A DNA stretch of 8,762 nucleotides from Planctomycetota bacterium (GCA_026692885.1 JAPLNJ010000085.1:1-8762), one strand, 5' to 3'. Positions 1 to 6,131 are shown, counted from the first letter of the stretch. Notes: generated by a model not told the origin, from the sequence alone. Program-made: numbers and translations.

Positions 1-1
1 A

Positions 2-19
2 TCGGCCTGGAAAGGCCGA
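2..19. repeat. Short perfect hairpin at the left window edge
   Basis: TCGGCCT at 2-8 pairs with AGGCCGA at 13-19 across a 4-nt loop. No T-tract follows on either strand within the window, so it is not an obvious terminator. It may be the edge of a dispersed palindrome that starts outside the window. Its flank CCTATGGG loosely resembles the CCTACGGG at the foot of the hairpin at 3215-3276, which hints at one repeat family, but this is weak. Confidence 0.45.
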
Positions 20-65
20 CCTATGGGTAAGTTATTTCCTGCCGCTCGCCCAGGACCTGCAGGAC

Positions 66-334
66 CTAAGGATCGCGAAAGAAATAACTGTCGCAAGAAT
101 GTGGTCATCTCGCTCCGCGAGATGACATGCCATCACGCGGAGAGGCTGTGAAAGAATCGTCGGGGGGGCCAAGCACTCGCGGCCCACCGTCGCACGCAAG
201 CCATTTCCTTGTAATTGGTGGGCCGCGAGTACTTGGCCCACCCTACCGCGAGTCATGTTCGCACATTCTTTCACAGCCTCGGAGCGTGATGGCTACTTTG
301 AAGACCCGACACTAATTCATTTCGCGGTCCTAAG
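66..334. repeat. Imperfect fold-back (MITE-like) element, about 270 bp
   Basis: Three nested pairs of arms were read directly. The outer arms, 66-86 and 314-334, match in about 16 of 21 positions and share the core around TCGCGAAA. The middle arms, 142-157 and 266-281, are a perfect 16-bp inverted repeat. The inner arms, 167-188 and 217-238, match in 21 of 22 positions around a 28-nt loop. The centres are not identical (about 200, 212 and 203), so indels have occurred between the arms; the left side also carries an extra hairpin at 104-126. I see no clear target-site duplication and no encoded transposase. A non-autonomous fold-back element or MITE relic is the best reading. Confidence 0.65.
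104..126. repeat. Perfect 10-bp hairpin with 3-nt loop
   Basis: GTCATCTCGC at 104-113 pairs with GCGAGATGAC at 117-126 around TCC. It lies in the left arm of the fold-back element and has no counterpart in the right arm, so it looks like an insertion into, or a lost half of, that element. No T-tract follows. Confidence 0.6.
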
Positions 335-418
335 TATTGAGTCCAACCACCTAACGGGGTTGCCGATGGCCCTTTGGCTGGCGCATCTTTGGCGGGAGCG
401 GCCACCGCGAGAGCAACG

Positions 419-522
419 TGGTGCATCGGCGCTTCGCTTGATGCACCCTACTTGGTGGGCGGCGGATGCAATATGGTGCATCGGCGCTTCGCTTGATGCG
501 CCCTACTTGGTGGGCGGCGGAT
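419..522. repeat. 49-bp direct repeat, two copies at 55-bp period
   Basis: Copies at 419-467 and 474-522 differ at one base (A445 versus G500) and are separated by 6 bp. Each copy contains a small internal palindrome, TGCATC pairing with GATGCA (for example 422-427 with 440-445), with a GCG/CGC inner stem and one bulge. The second copy covers the stop codon and last six codons of the minus-strand gene at 503-1165, so that protein's C-terminus is partly repeat-derived. With no T-tract, terminator function is unproven. Confidence 0.8.
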
Positions 523-1165
523 CGGACGTATCGGGCGGCTTCGACTCCGATGGTGCGGGCGGCGGTTCCTCGGACGTGGCCGGGGGCTGCTTGCCTGGAG
601 GAAACGGCGAGGTCACGCCCCCGGGTCCAGACGGCGGTCCAGACGGCGGTCCAGACGGTGGCGAGGACTCCATGGCCGCTCGTTCTTCCTCGGTGGGCTC
701 GTGGGGCTTGATCGGACCCGGCAACTGAGCCTCCGTCGGCTCCTCGTTCGGCGATGTTACGCCGTCCACGGAGAACGTACCGTCCTTGTCCTTGCGATAG
801 ATGACGCGGATAAAGTAGGTTTGGAAAACCGAGCCGCGCCGCCAGCTGTAGGTTTCTATCGCGTAATACTTCTCATCGACGCGGCTCGACGGTTTTCTCG
901 CGAGTGCCTGCTGTACCTCTGCGAAACTAGCCGTCACCTTGCCGGGCTGCGATTGCTGTTCTTGCAGCAGTTCCAGCACGATCATCTGGCCCTGTTCGCA
1001 GCCCGGTCCCGCAATCTTGCGATCGTAACCGTAGGCCGACGCCACGAGCAACAATAACAGAAGCAGGATTAGCTGGCGAACCGTATTCTGTTCCTTCTGG
1101 TTCGGCTGGGCAGCCTTCGACTCGTTCTGGCCGCCCGAAGCGGTCGACGGGGAATTGTCTGACAT
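503..1165 (-). CDS. Hypothetical membrane-anchored protein with Pro-rich tail
   Basis: I do not recognise a family. The 220-residue product has a polar N-terminus (1-28), one very leucine-rich membrane segment (about 29-47, a run of seven Leu), a small mixed domain (about 48-145, with aromatic stretches such as YYAIETYSWRRG and FQTYFIRVIY) and a Pro/Ser/Glu-rich, low-complexity tail (about 150-220) that includes three PPSG repeats. This suggests a single-pass membrane protein with the domain and tail outside the cytoplasm. The ATG at 1165 is preferred over one 17 codons upstream because GAGGA sits just upstream at a normal distance. The gene is divergent from the modA-like gene, about 375 bp away. 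The last codons fall inside a direct repeat, so the native end may have been altered. Function unknown. Confidence 0.75.
   Translation of the reverse strand: MSDNSPSTASGGQNESKAAQPNQKEQNTVRQLILLLLLLLVASAYGYDRKIAGPGCEQGQMIVLELLQEQQSQPGKVTASFAEVQQALARKPSSRVDEKYYAIETYSWRRGSVFQTYFIRVIYRKDKDGTFSVDGVTSPNEEPTEAQLPGPIKPHEPTEEERAAMESSPPSGPPSGPPSGPGGVTSPFPPGKQPPATSEEPPPAPSESKPPDTSDPPPTK
624..659. repeat. Three 12-bp tandem repeats inside the hypothetical gene
   Basis: Units at 624-635, 636-647 and 648-659 read GGTCCAGACGGC on the plus strand, with one change in the last base of the third. On the minus strand they encode PPSG three times. The 12-bp length keeps the frame, so copy number could vary without breaking the gene. 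Confidence 0.9.
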
Positions 1166-1250
1166 GCTAGTCCTCGTAAGGCAATGAAAGCTGGCACAAC
1201 GGCCGCGTTGGAACATAGGAGCCTGATTTCAGGAACCGCTCAAGGCGTGT

Positions 1251-1278
1251 AGTATACCGTTCTCGCGTGCCGCCGCAA
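1251..1278 (-). promoter_or_regulatory. Possible sigma70-type promoter for the minus-strand gene
   Basis: On the minus strand, TATACT (plus positions 1251-1256) is a good -10 box. A 16-bp spacer separates it from TTGCGG (plus 1273-1278), a poor -35 box with three of six consensus bases. It would start transcription about 80 nt ahead of the ATG at 1165. The -10 box is the main support. Confidence 0.3.
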
Positions 1279-1389
1279 ACCGCCCGACGCGAAGAAACGG
1301 GCGAGGCCGCAACCAAACATGCGACCGTGATGCACCGCGCGTGACCATTCCCCTGGGAAGGCTCTAGGATCGATAATACCTTCTCCGAC

Positions 1390-1418
1390 TTGAGACAACC
1401 CTGGACCTCGCCTATAAC
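1390..1418 (+). promoter_or_regulatory. Sigma70-type promoter of the mod-like operon
   Basis: TTGAGA at 1390-1395 (five of six bases of TTGACA) and TATAAC at 1413-1418 (five of six of TATAAT) are separated by exactly 17 bp. Transcription would start near 1425, giving a leader of about 115 nt before the ATG at 1541. It is the strongest promoter-like sequence I see in the window. I found no ModE-type operator next to it. Confidence 0.65.
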
Positions 1419-1426
1419 TAACCGCT

Positions 1427-1514
1427 CTGACACCAGCCAACCAAACCGCTTGCCTCTCCCACCGTGACTTGGGCCAACGGACAGAACGACAGATGCGCGT
1501 CAGGCTGGTGTCGG
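1427..1514 (+). promoter_or_regulatory. Long-range helix in the operon leader
   Basis: CTGACACCAGCC at 1427-1438 pairs with GGCTGGTGTCGG at 1503-1514: ten Watson-Crick pairs (1429-1438 with 1503-1512), then one U-G and one C-G pair. The left arm begins almost exactly at the predicted transcription start. The right arm ends about 17 nt before the AGGGGGA ribosome-binding site. The enclosed 64 nt could hold further short stems (for example CCGT near 1462 with ACGG near 1477), but I cannot establish them. This would fit a closing stem of a regulatory leader. I do not recognise a known riboswitch class. Confidence 0.35.
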
Positions 1515-1540
1515 ACATACCGCGGAAACGAAGGGGGATT

Positions 1541-3160
1541 ATGTTCGAGAGACTTCGGCGATCCGGTCGCCTCAACTCACTCTGGGCGATGCTGCTCGCC
1601 GGGGGCGTGGCCGTGGGGGTCCTTGTCGTGCTGCTGCGGCTCGGCGGACCAGGCCACGAAACGGGCACTCGCAAGCTGTCTTTGCACTGTGCTGCCGGCC
1701 TGCGCGTTCCGATGGAAGAGATCGCTCAGCGGTATGAACGCGAATACGGGATCAAGATCTCGCTGCAGTACGGCGGCTCGAACAGCCTGTTGAACCAGAT
1801 CGAGGTGAATAAGTTCGACACGGCCGATCTGTTCCTGGCCGCCGATACCTCGTACGCCGCCCAGGCCCGCACGAAGGGCCTGGCGGCCGAGTGCCTGCCC
1901 GTGGCTTACCAGCGGCCGGTTATTGCCGTGCGTCAGGGGAATCCGAAGAAGATTGCGACCCTGGTTGACCTGTTCGCCGAGGACGTGTCCGTGGCGCTGG
2001 CCGATCCGACACAAGCCGCCGTCGGCAAGGTGACGCGGAAGACTCTGGAGAAGATCACCGTTGGCGACACGAATCGCTGGCTGCAGCTGGAGCAGCACGT
2101 GACCGCCAGAGGCGTGTTCAAACCCACGGTTAACGACGTGGCTGCGGATGTCAAACTGGGCAGCGTCGATGCCGGTATCGTCTGGGATGCAACCGCATCC
2201 ATGCCGGGATTTCGCGAGCAACTGCAGGTGGTCGAGGTGCCGGAACTGGAGACCGATCCTGACCCGGTCACCTTGTGCGTGCTGAATAGCTCGCGACAAC
2301 CGACGGCCGCGCTGAAGTTTGCCCGCTACCTGACCGCTGGCGACCGCGGGTTGCCGGTCTTCCAGGAGTACGGTTTGACGCCCATCGACGGCGACCTGTG
2401 GGAAGAACGGCCGGAGGTCAATTTTTTCTGCGGCTCGGTGAATCGCCGCGCCGTGGAACAGATCATCGCGGACTTTCAACAGCGTGAAGACGTCGTGGTA
2501 AACACGATCTACGACGGCTGCGGAATTCTCACCGGCCGCATGAAGACCATCACCGGCCAGGATCCGGGCCACGGCTTCCCCGACCTCTACATGGCCTGCG
2601 ATGTGTACTACCTGGACAACGTCAAGGAGTGGTTCCAGGAAGCCGCCAACGTCTCGGAAACCGACATTGTGATCGCGGTGCCCAAGGGCAGCACGAAAGT
2701 GCAGACGCTGGCAGATCTGGTGAAACCGGGTATTCGCGTGGCGGTGGGCGAGCCGGACCAATGCACGATCGGGGCGCTGACCCGGCGACTGCTGGCGAAG
2801 GAAGGACTCTACGAACAACTCAAGCAGAAACAGCAACAGCCGAACGAAGTCGTGGTCGAAAAGTCGTCGTCCGCGCTGTTGGTGCCCGATGTGGTGACCG
2901 GCCATGTCGATGCCGCCGTGGCTTACATCACCGATGTGAAGGCGAATCTGGCCACGCTGGATGTCGTGCGGATCGACTCGACCCTGAATCTGGCCGTCCA
3001 ACCGATCAGCATCGCTAAGACCAGCCACCACAAGTACCTGCTGCGACGGTTGTGCGAGAAAGTCGCCAACTCGCCACAAGCGTTTGAGAACGCCGGCTTC
3101 CGTTTTCGATTGAAGAAGAACAGCGAAGAAGATCAGACGGGTGCCCCGCCCCGATATTAG
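1541..3160 (+). CDS. modA: Molybdate/tungstate-binding protein with two tandem ModA-like domains
   Basis: Predicted extracytoplasmic solute-binding component of a molybdate or tungstate ABC importer. The 539-residue protein has a basic N-terminus, an uncleaved-looking membrane segment (about 14-34, no lipobox) and two ModA-like domains, about 45-285 and 292-528. Domain 1 shows the usual pattern: QYGGSNSLLNQIE (76-88), then TADLFLAAD (94-102). Domain 2 repeats the fold with YDGCGILTGRM and PDLYMACD at the matching places. A normal ModA has about 250 residues and one domain, so this is twice the usual size, by duplication and fusion. The ATG at 1541 is chosen because AGGGGGA lies 2 nt upstream; a TTG 24 codons earlier lacks a ribosome-binding site and would put a polar stretch before the membrane segment. 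First gene of the operon. Mo versus W preference cannot be read from the sequence. Confidence 0.87.
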   Translation: MFERLRRSGRLNSLWAMLLAGGVAVGVLVVLLRLGGPGHETGTRKLSLHCAAGLRVPMEEIAQRYEREYGIKISLQYGGSNSLLNQIEVNKFDTADLFLAADTSYAAQARTKGLAAECLPVAYQRPVIAVRQGNPKKIATLVDLFAEDVSVALADPTQAAVGKVTRKTLEKITVGDTNRWLQLEQHVTARGVFKPTVNDVAADVKLGSVDAGIVWDATASMPGFREQLQVVEVPELETDPDPVTLCVLNSSRQPTAALKFARYLTAGDRGLPVFQEYGLTPIDGDLWEERPEVNFFCGSVNRRAVEQIIADFQQREDVVVNTIYDGCGILTGRMKTITGQDPGHGFPDLYMACDVYYLDNVKEWFQEAANVSETDIVIAVPKGSTKVQTLADLVKPGIRVAVGEPDQCTIGALTRRLLAKEGLYEQLKQKQQQPNEVVVEKSSSALLVPDVVTGHVDAAVAYITDVKANLATLDVVRIDSTLNLAVQPISIAKTSHHKYLLRRLCEKVANSPQAFENAGFRFRLKKNSEEDQTGAPPRY

Positions 3161-3214
3161 CCGGGTGGCTGGCTGCGGAGCCTGGGGACTCGCGAAACAA
3201 TAATGAGTGATCGG

Positions 3215-3276
3215 CCGTGGGACGGATTGGTGATTCGGCCGGTACTTTCCGGCCGGATCGCCAATCCGTCCTACGG
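3215..3276 (+). repeat. Hairpin with 28-bp stem in the modA-modB gap
   Basis: Arms 3215-3242 and 3249-3276 flank a 6-nt loop (TACTTT). All 28 positions pair in RNA; three are G-U pairs (for example G3219 with T3272) that would be mismatches in the opposite-strand RNA. Its foot includes the first two G of GGGA (3275-3278), the likely modB ribosome-binding site. No T-tract follows, so it is not a standard terminator. It may be a dispersed palindromic repeat, an mRNA-stabilising element for the 5' gene, or a modulator of modB translation. Confidence 0.85.
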
Positions 3277-3287
3277 GAAATGGACAA

Positions 3288-4190
3288 ATGAGTGAACACG
3301 CGCCACCAGAGCCGCGACTGGAGCTGGGCACACCACGCACGCCGCAGAGCGTCGCGCGGTCCGATCGCGTGTTCTACGCCGCCCTGGCGACGATCGGCGC
3401 GACCTACGTCTTGCTGATCGTGTCGATGCTCGTCGCGGACGCGGCGTACATGGGCACGCAGACGTGGCACGCTGCAGCCCGTTCGTCTCGGCCGGCCTGG
3501 GCCGTGCTCACGGACAATCCGATCGTCACAGCGCTGGCGGATCGGAAGATCCAGTACTCGATTTGGCTGAGTCTCATTTCCTGCACGCTGTCTGCCGTGC
3601 TGTCCGTGTTTGTGGCGATCCCGCTGGGATACCTGATGTCGCGACACCGATTTTTCGGCCGGCAGGTAGTCGACGCGATCCTCGACATTCCCATCGTGCT
3701 ACCGCCGCTGGTCGTGGGCCTGAGTCTGCTGATCTTGTTTCAGTTCCCGCCGTTCAGTTGGCTGGCGCGCAGCATTGTCTACCAAGTGCCGGCGGTGATT
3801 CTGGCCCAATTCGCGGTGGCCAGCGCTTTCGCGGTCCGGACGATGAAGGCCACCTTCGATCACATCGATCCGCGCTGCGAACAGGTGGCATTGTCGTTGG
3901 GCTGTAGCCGCGTCCAAGCCTTCGGCTGGGTCGTCCTACCGGAGGCCGGGCGGGGGATCATGACGGCGCTCACGCTGGCCTGGGCCAGGTCGCTGGGCGA
4001 ATTCGGCCCGCTCTTGATTTTTGCCGGCGCCACGCGCATGAAAACGGAGGTCCTCTCAACCTCCGTGTTCCTGGAAATGAATGTCGGCCACCTGGAAGCC
4101 GCCGTAGCCGTCTCGCTGATCATGGTCTTAGCCGCCGTCGTCGTGTTGATCGTAGCGCGGCTCTGGGGCCAACTGGAGATGGGGCTGTGA
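3288..4190 (+). CDS. modB: Molybdate/tungstate ABC transporter permease (ModB-like)
   Basis: Predicted inner-membrane channel subunit that takes the oxyanion from the ModA-like protein and couples to the ATPase. The protein has 300 residues, with hydrophobic segments at about 29-50, 91-116, 130-151, 164-182, 222-246 and 270-291. The cytoplasmic EAA-type coupling loop is clear: EQVALSLG (198-205) followed by VVLPEAGRGI (216-225), the pattern that docks on the ATPase. SLGEFGPLLIF (235-245) is also typical of ModB/CysT-type permeases. It is about 75 residues longer than a usual ModB because of a polar N-terminus and an extra first membrane segment. A weak GGGA lies 9 nt before the ATG and touches the foot of the upstream hairpin. 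Middle gene of the operon, 127 bp after modA. Confidence 0.9.
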   Translation: MSEHAPPEPRLELGTPRTPQSVARSDRVFYAALATIGATYVLLIVSMLVADAAYMGTQTWHAAARSSRPAWAVLTDNPIVTALADRKIQYSIWLSLISCTLSAVLSVFVAIPLGYLMSRHRFFGRQVVDAILDIPIVLPPLVVGLSLLILFQFPPFSWLARSIVYQVPAVILAQFAVASAFAVRTMKATFDHIDPRCEQVALSLGCSRVQAFGWVVLPEAGRGIMTALTLAWARSLGEFGPLLIFAGATRMKTEVLSTSVFLEMNVGHLEAAVAVSLIMVLAAVVVLIVARLWGQLEMGL

Positions 4191-4196
4191 GGTGTG

Positions 4197-4220
4197 GGGG
4201 TGACGGGGTGACGGGGTGAC
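4197..4220. repeat. Three perfect GGGGTGAC octamers after modB
   Basis: Units at 4197-4204, 4205-4212 and 4213-4220 are identical and begin 7 bp after the modB stop codon. They open a gap of about 200 bp that consists almost entirely of repeats. Confidence 0.9.
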
Positions 4221-4229
4221 ACGAACTCT

Positions 4230-4257
4230 CCCTCGCCCCGGTACTCCGGGGAGAGGG
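4230..4257. repeat. Palindrome of a common dispersed type
   Basis: CCCTCGCCCCGG at 4230-4241 pairs with CCGGGGAGAGGG at 4246-4257 around a 4-nt loop, with one mismatch. It is followed by TTGGGGTGAGGGG. Sequences of this make-up (CTCTCCC, a GC-rich palindrome, then GGGTGAGGG) recur in many bacterial genomes and often give spurious proteins containing LTPTLSP; that is recollection, not a search. No T-tract, so not a canonical terminator. Confidence 0.75.
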
Positions 4258-4285
4258 TTGGGGTGAGGGGTCGATCGGCACTTTC

Positions 4286-4392
4286 TGACCAGTGACCAGT
4301 GATCAGTGACCAGTGACCAGTGACCAGTGACAACAGACAACGGACAACGGACCAGTGACAACTGACAACTGACAACTGCCCAACTGCCCAAC
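4286..4392. repeat. Heptamer tandem array ending 1 bp before modC
   Basis: Thirteen consecutive 7-bp units run from 4286 to 4376, in two types: TGACCAG (4286, 4293, 4307, 4314, 4321, with variants TGATCAG at 4300 and GGACCAG at 4349) and TGACAAC (4328, 4356, 4363, 4370, with variants AGACAAC at 4335 and GGACAAC at 4342). Two octamers TGCCCAAC (4377-4384, 4385-4392) follow, then one C and the modC ATG. On the other strand the units read GTTGTCA, like the short tandemly repeated repetitive (STRR) sequences described in cyanobacteria. The array occupies the place where a ribosome-binding site would be. Unit length is not a multiple of three, but it lies outside the coding region. Confidence 0.92.
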
Positions 4393-4393
4393 C

Positions 4394-5062
4394 ATGATCG
4401 TCGTCGACAACCTTTCCGTGCAGGCTGGCGAGTTTCGACTCGACGGTGTCTCGCTGCGCGTGCCGACCGGTGGTTACGGCGTGCTGATGGGAAAAACCGG
4501 TTCGGGCAAGACCACGTTATTGGAGTCGATTATCGGCCTGCGCGCGGTCCGCAGCGGACGCATCTGGTTACACGGTCGGGATGTGACGGACCTGAAGCCC
4601 GCGGTCCGCGGCATCGGGTACGTGCCCCAGGACGGCGCGTTGTTCTCGACGATGACCGTCGAAGAGCAAATCGCCTTAGCCTTGGTCATCCGCAAAGTCT
4701 CCGCGGCGGAGATTCGGCAACGGGTGGACGAGTTGGCGGGCTTGCTGGGGATTTCGCACCTATTGCGGCGCCGGCCGCGTGGCCTGAGCGGTGGCGAGCG
4801 GCAACGGGTGGCATTGGGTCGAGCCCTGTCGTTTCGGCCGCGCGTGCTGTGCCTGGACGAGCCGCTCAGCGCGTTGGACGACGATACGCGGCAGCAGATG
4901 TACACGCTGCTGGAACACGTGCGACAGGTCACGGGCGTGACCGCCCTGCACATCACGCACAATGGGGACGAAGCCGAGCGTTTGGCCGACTGCCTATTTC
5001 GTCTGGAAGGTGGCCGCCTCGAGACCCTGGAAACACCGACGGAGGTTCGCCGGTTCGATTGA
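4394..5062 (+). CDS. modC: Short ModC-like ABC transporter ATPase
   Basis: Predicted ATPase that powers the molybdate/tungstate importer. The 222-residue protein has all motifs of an active ABC domain: Walker A GKTGSGKTT (33-41), Q-loop Gln79 in VPQDGALF, signature LSGGERQ (131-137), Walker B VLCLDE (151-156) with Glu156, D-loop SALD (159-162) and switch His189. Classic ModC has about 350 residues, with a C-terminal Mop/TOBE domain that binds molybdate; here the protein ends soon after the ABC domain, so that feedback domain is absent. The N-terminus MIVVDNLSVQ is normal for the family, which supports the ATG at 4394. However, no Shine-Dalgarno sequence precedes it, because a tandem repeat array runs up to the start. 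Last gene of the operon, 203 bp after modB. Confidence 0.9.
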   Translation: MIVVDNLSVQAGEFRLDGVSLRVPTGGYGVLMGKTGSGKTTLLESIIGLRAVRSGRIWLHGRDVTDLKPAVRGIGYVPQDGALFSTMTVEEQIALALVIRKVSAAEIRQRVDELAGLLGISHLLRRRPRGLSGGERQRVALGRALSFRPRVLCLDEPLSALDDDTRQQMYTLLEHVRQVTGVTALHITHNGDEAERLADCLFRLEGGRLETLETPTEVRRFD

Positions 5063-5119
5063 GTCCCGTGTGGCCCAGGGAAAACGGGAACACGGGGAAT
5101 GGGAGGGCGACGTGCCCGC

Positions 5120-5151
5120 GGAGCCTTGGGCCGTCCCTGACGGCCAGCTCC
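5120..5151 (+). repeat. Two-part hairpin 57 bp after modC
   Basis: GGAGC at 5120-5124 pairs with GCTCC at 5147-5151, and GGCCGTC at 5129-5135 pairs with GACGGCC at 5139-5145 around a 3-nt loop. It could end or stabilise the mod transcript, but there is no T-tract after it. A smaller stem, CCCGTGT (5065-5071) with ACACGGG (5090-5096), lies just after the modC stop. This stretch may also be a dispersed palindromic repeat. Confidence 0.45.
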
Positions 5152-5160
5152 GGTAAAGAC

Positions 5161-5361
5161 GGCGAAAGAAATGACGGTCGAATTCTGTCTGTGTGGCACG
5201 TCCTTGAGCCTGACCAGCAGGAAGTACTGCCGCAATTGGCAGGGACTATCAAAGGCGAACAGTGGGGTCTCAAACAGTGGTCGCCAGCCGAAGACCAAGC
5301 CAAAAGTGCAATCGTCCACGACGTGGAACTGGAGAGCTTCTTCGTGAATGCGACCAAGTAG
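5161..5361. other. Possible gene remnant, coding strand undecided
   Basis: Reading the plus strand to the TAG at 5359-5361 gives an acidic, protein-like stretch with the pieces LSVWHVLEPDQQEVLPQLAG and AIVHDVELESFFVNATK, but there is no start codon with a ribosome-binding site. The codon-aligned minus strand is also open, from an ATG near 5433, with pieces such as ELKRQRAVALLFLLG. At least one is a shadow of the other. I recognise neither. It may be a truncated gene fragment. Confidence 0.2.
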
Positions 5362-5930
5362 GAACAGCAGCGCCACCGCCCGCTGTCTTTTAAGTTCTGC
5401 ATTTTCATGGTCCCAACGAGGCAGCAGGGCCATAGTAAAGATTAAGAACACCTAATCACAAATATGTAGGGGTGCCGCCACCTTATCTGGAATAGACATC
5501 TCTTCCTGCTGATGGACCTGCTTTCGGACGTCCAGAAGATCCGGGACAGGCAAAAACGGCTGGCGAGTGCCAATGCGGTGGAATAGCCTGAGCTGACGCA
5601 CACTCTCGACCTTCCCGATGCAGAAGCTCAGTCCGTTGAAACGTCGCCGGTCCAGGAATGTTCTCCACGGAGGGCAGCGTGACGAGATTCTGCGCTCCGT
5701 CGCCTCAGTACCGGGAGCGAACTCGAACGAGTTCTCGCTGTTGCGGCACGCTCGGAACGGCTGTCGCCATGTTCTGGCCTTTCGGTTCGTCGTGGTTGGT
5801 CGTTGCGCACGGGGTAACCTCAGTCCGAGCTGGTTCTTGCGTTCCGGTCAATTCGGTCACAAATGTCCGAATTCTACCCCGGGCTGATATACGTCGGCCA
5901 CGTCCCCAGAACCCATGAGGAGGGCCTGCC
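5362..5930. other. Gap without an intact gene
   Basis: No complete gene is supported. Around 5485-5700 the plus strand reads MDLLSDVQKIRDRQKRLAS and, after a TAG at 5584-5586, a further acidic stretch to a TGA near 5682. The codon-aligned minus strand is open as well and gives pieces like RRFNGLSFCIGKVESVRQL. This could be a decayed gene, with neither strand convincing. The last 14 bases before 5931 carry the ribosome-binding site GAGGAGGG (5917-5924) of the transposase relic. Confidence 0.5.
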
Positions 5931-6124
5931 ATGTCCCGACTGCCTCGACGCGACCTGATTGTGGAACCAGAAGTCGGTATTTATCACTGCGTCCAGCGCG
6001 CGATGCGGCGGGCCTTCCTCCGCGGCCAGGATGCGGTCACGGGTCAGAACTTCGATCACCGCAATGCGTGGTTTCAACAGCGTTTAGAGTTGTCGGCCGG
6101 ACAGTTTGGCATCGAAGACCCGTC

Positions 6125-6131
6125 TCTTGCC
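6125..6131. repeat. Left target-site duplication of the MITE
   Basis: TCTTGCC sits immediately left of the inverted repeat and is repeated at 6305-6311, immediately right of it. Removing one copy with the element restores the transposase reading frame. Confidence 0.85.

Larger units (their letters stand above)
1..502. other. Repeat-rich intergenic stretch without a credible gene
   Basis: No reading frame here looks like a real protein. The short open frames are rich in Ser, Arg and Pro, lack recognisable motifs and run across inverted repeats. What the stretch does hold is structure: a hairpin at 2-19, an imperfect fold-back element at about 66-334 with a separate hairpin at 104-126, and the first copy of a 49-bp direct repeat at 419-467. 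Positions 335-418 show nothing I can name. Confidence 0.7.

Noticed and set aside
1469..1540. Earlier TTG start for the ModA-like protein
   Set aside because: No ribosome-binding site precedes it, and it would add 24 polar residues and overlap the leader helix; the ATG at 1541 has AGGGGGA right before it.
1427..1540. Known molybdenum-cofactor riboswitch or ModE operator
   Set aside because: I could not match the leader to the class as I remember it, and no ModE-type palindrome is visible near the promoter. Only a generic structured leader is claimed.
1577..3340. Minus-strand open frame of nearly 590 codons opposite modA
   Set aside because: It is the antisense shadow of a GC-rich gene. Its composition (very high His, Arg, Gln, Val and Leu) and lack of any motif contrast with the clear ModA pattern on the plus strand.
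4128..4391. Minus-strand protein over the repeat array, with pieces like SVVTGHWSLV
   Set aside because: It is translated tandem repeats and palindrome; this kind of product is a common artefact of such arrays.
4286..4392. CRISPR array
   Set aside because: Units are 7-8 bp, directly adjacent and without spacers; no cas gene is nearby.
5065..5151. Rho-independent terminator after modC
   Set aside because: Stems are present but neither is followed by a T-rich run, so they are listed only as hairpins.
5705..5932. Minus-strand gene upstream of the transposase, possibly a helicase N-terminus (VPQQRELVRVRSRY)
   Set aside because: A brief resemblance to SNF2-type helicase starts, but it ends at a stop after 21 codons from its ATG and nothing downstream continues the similarity.
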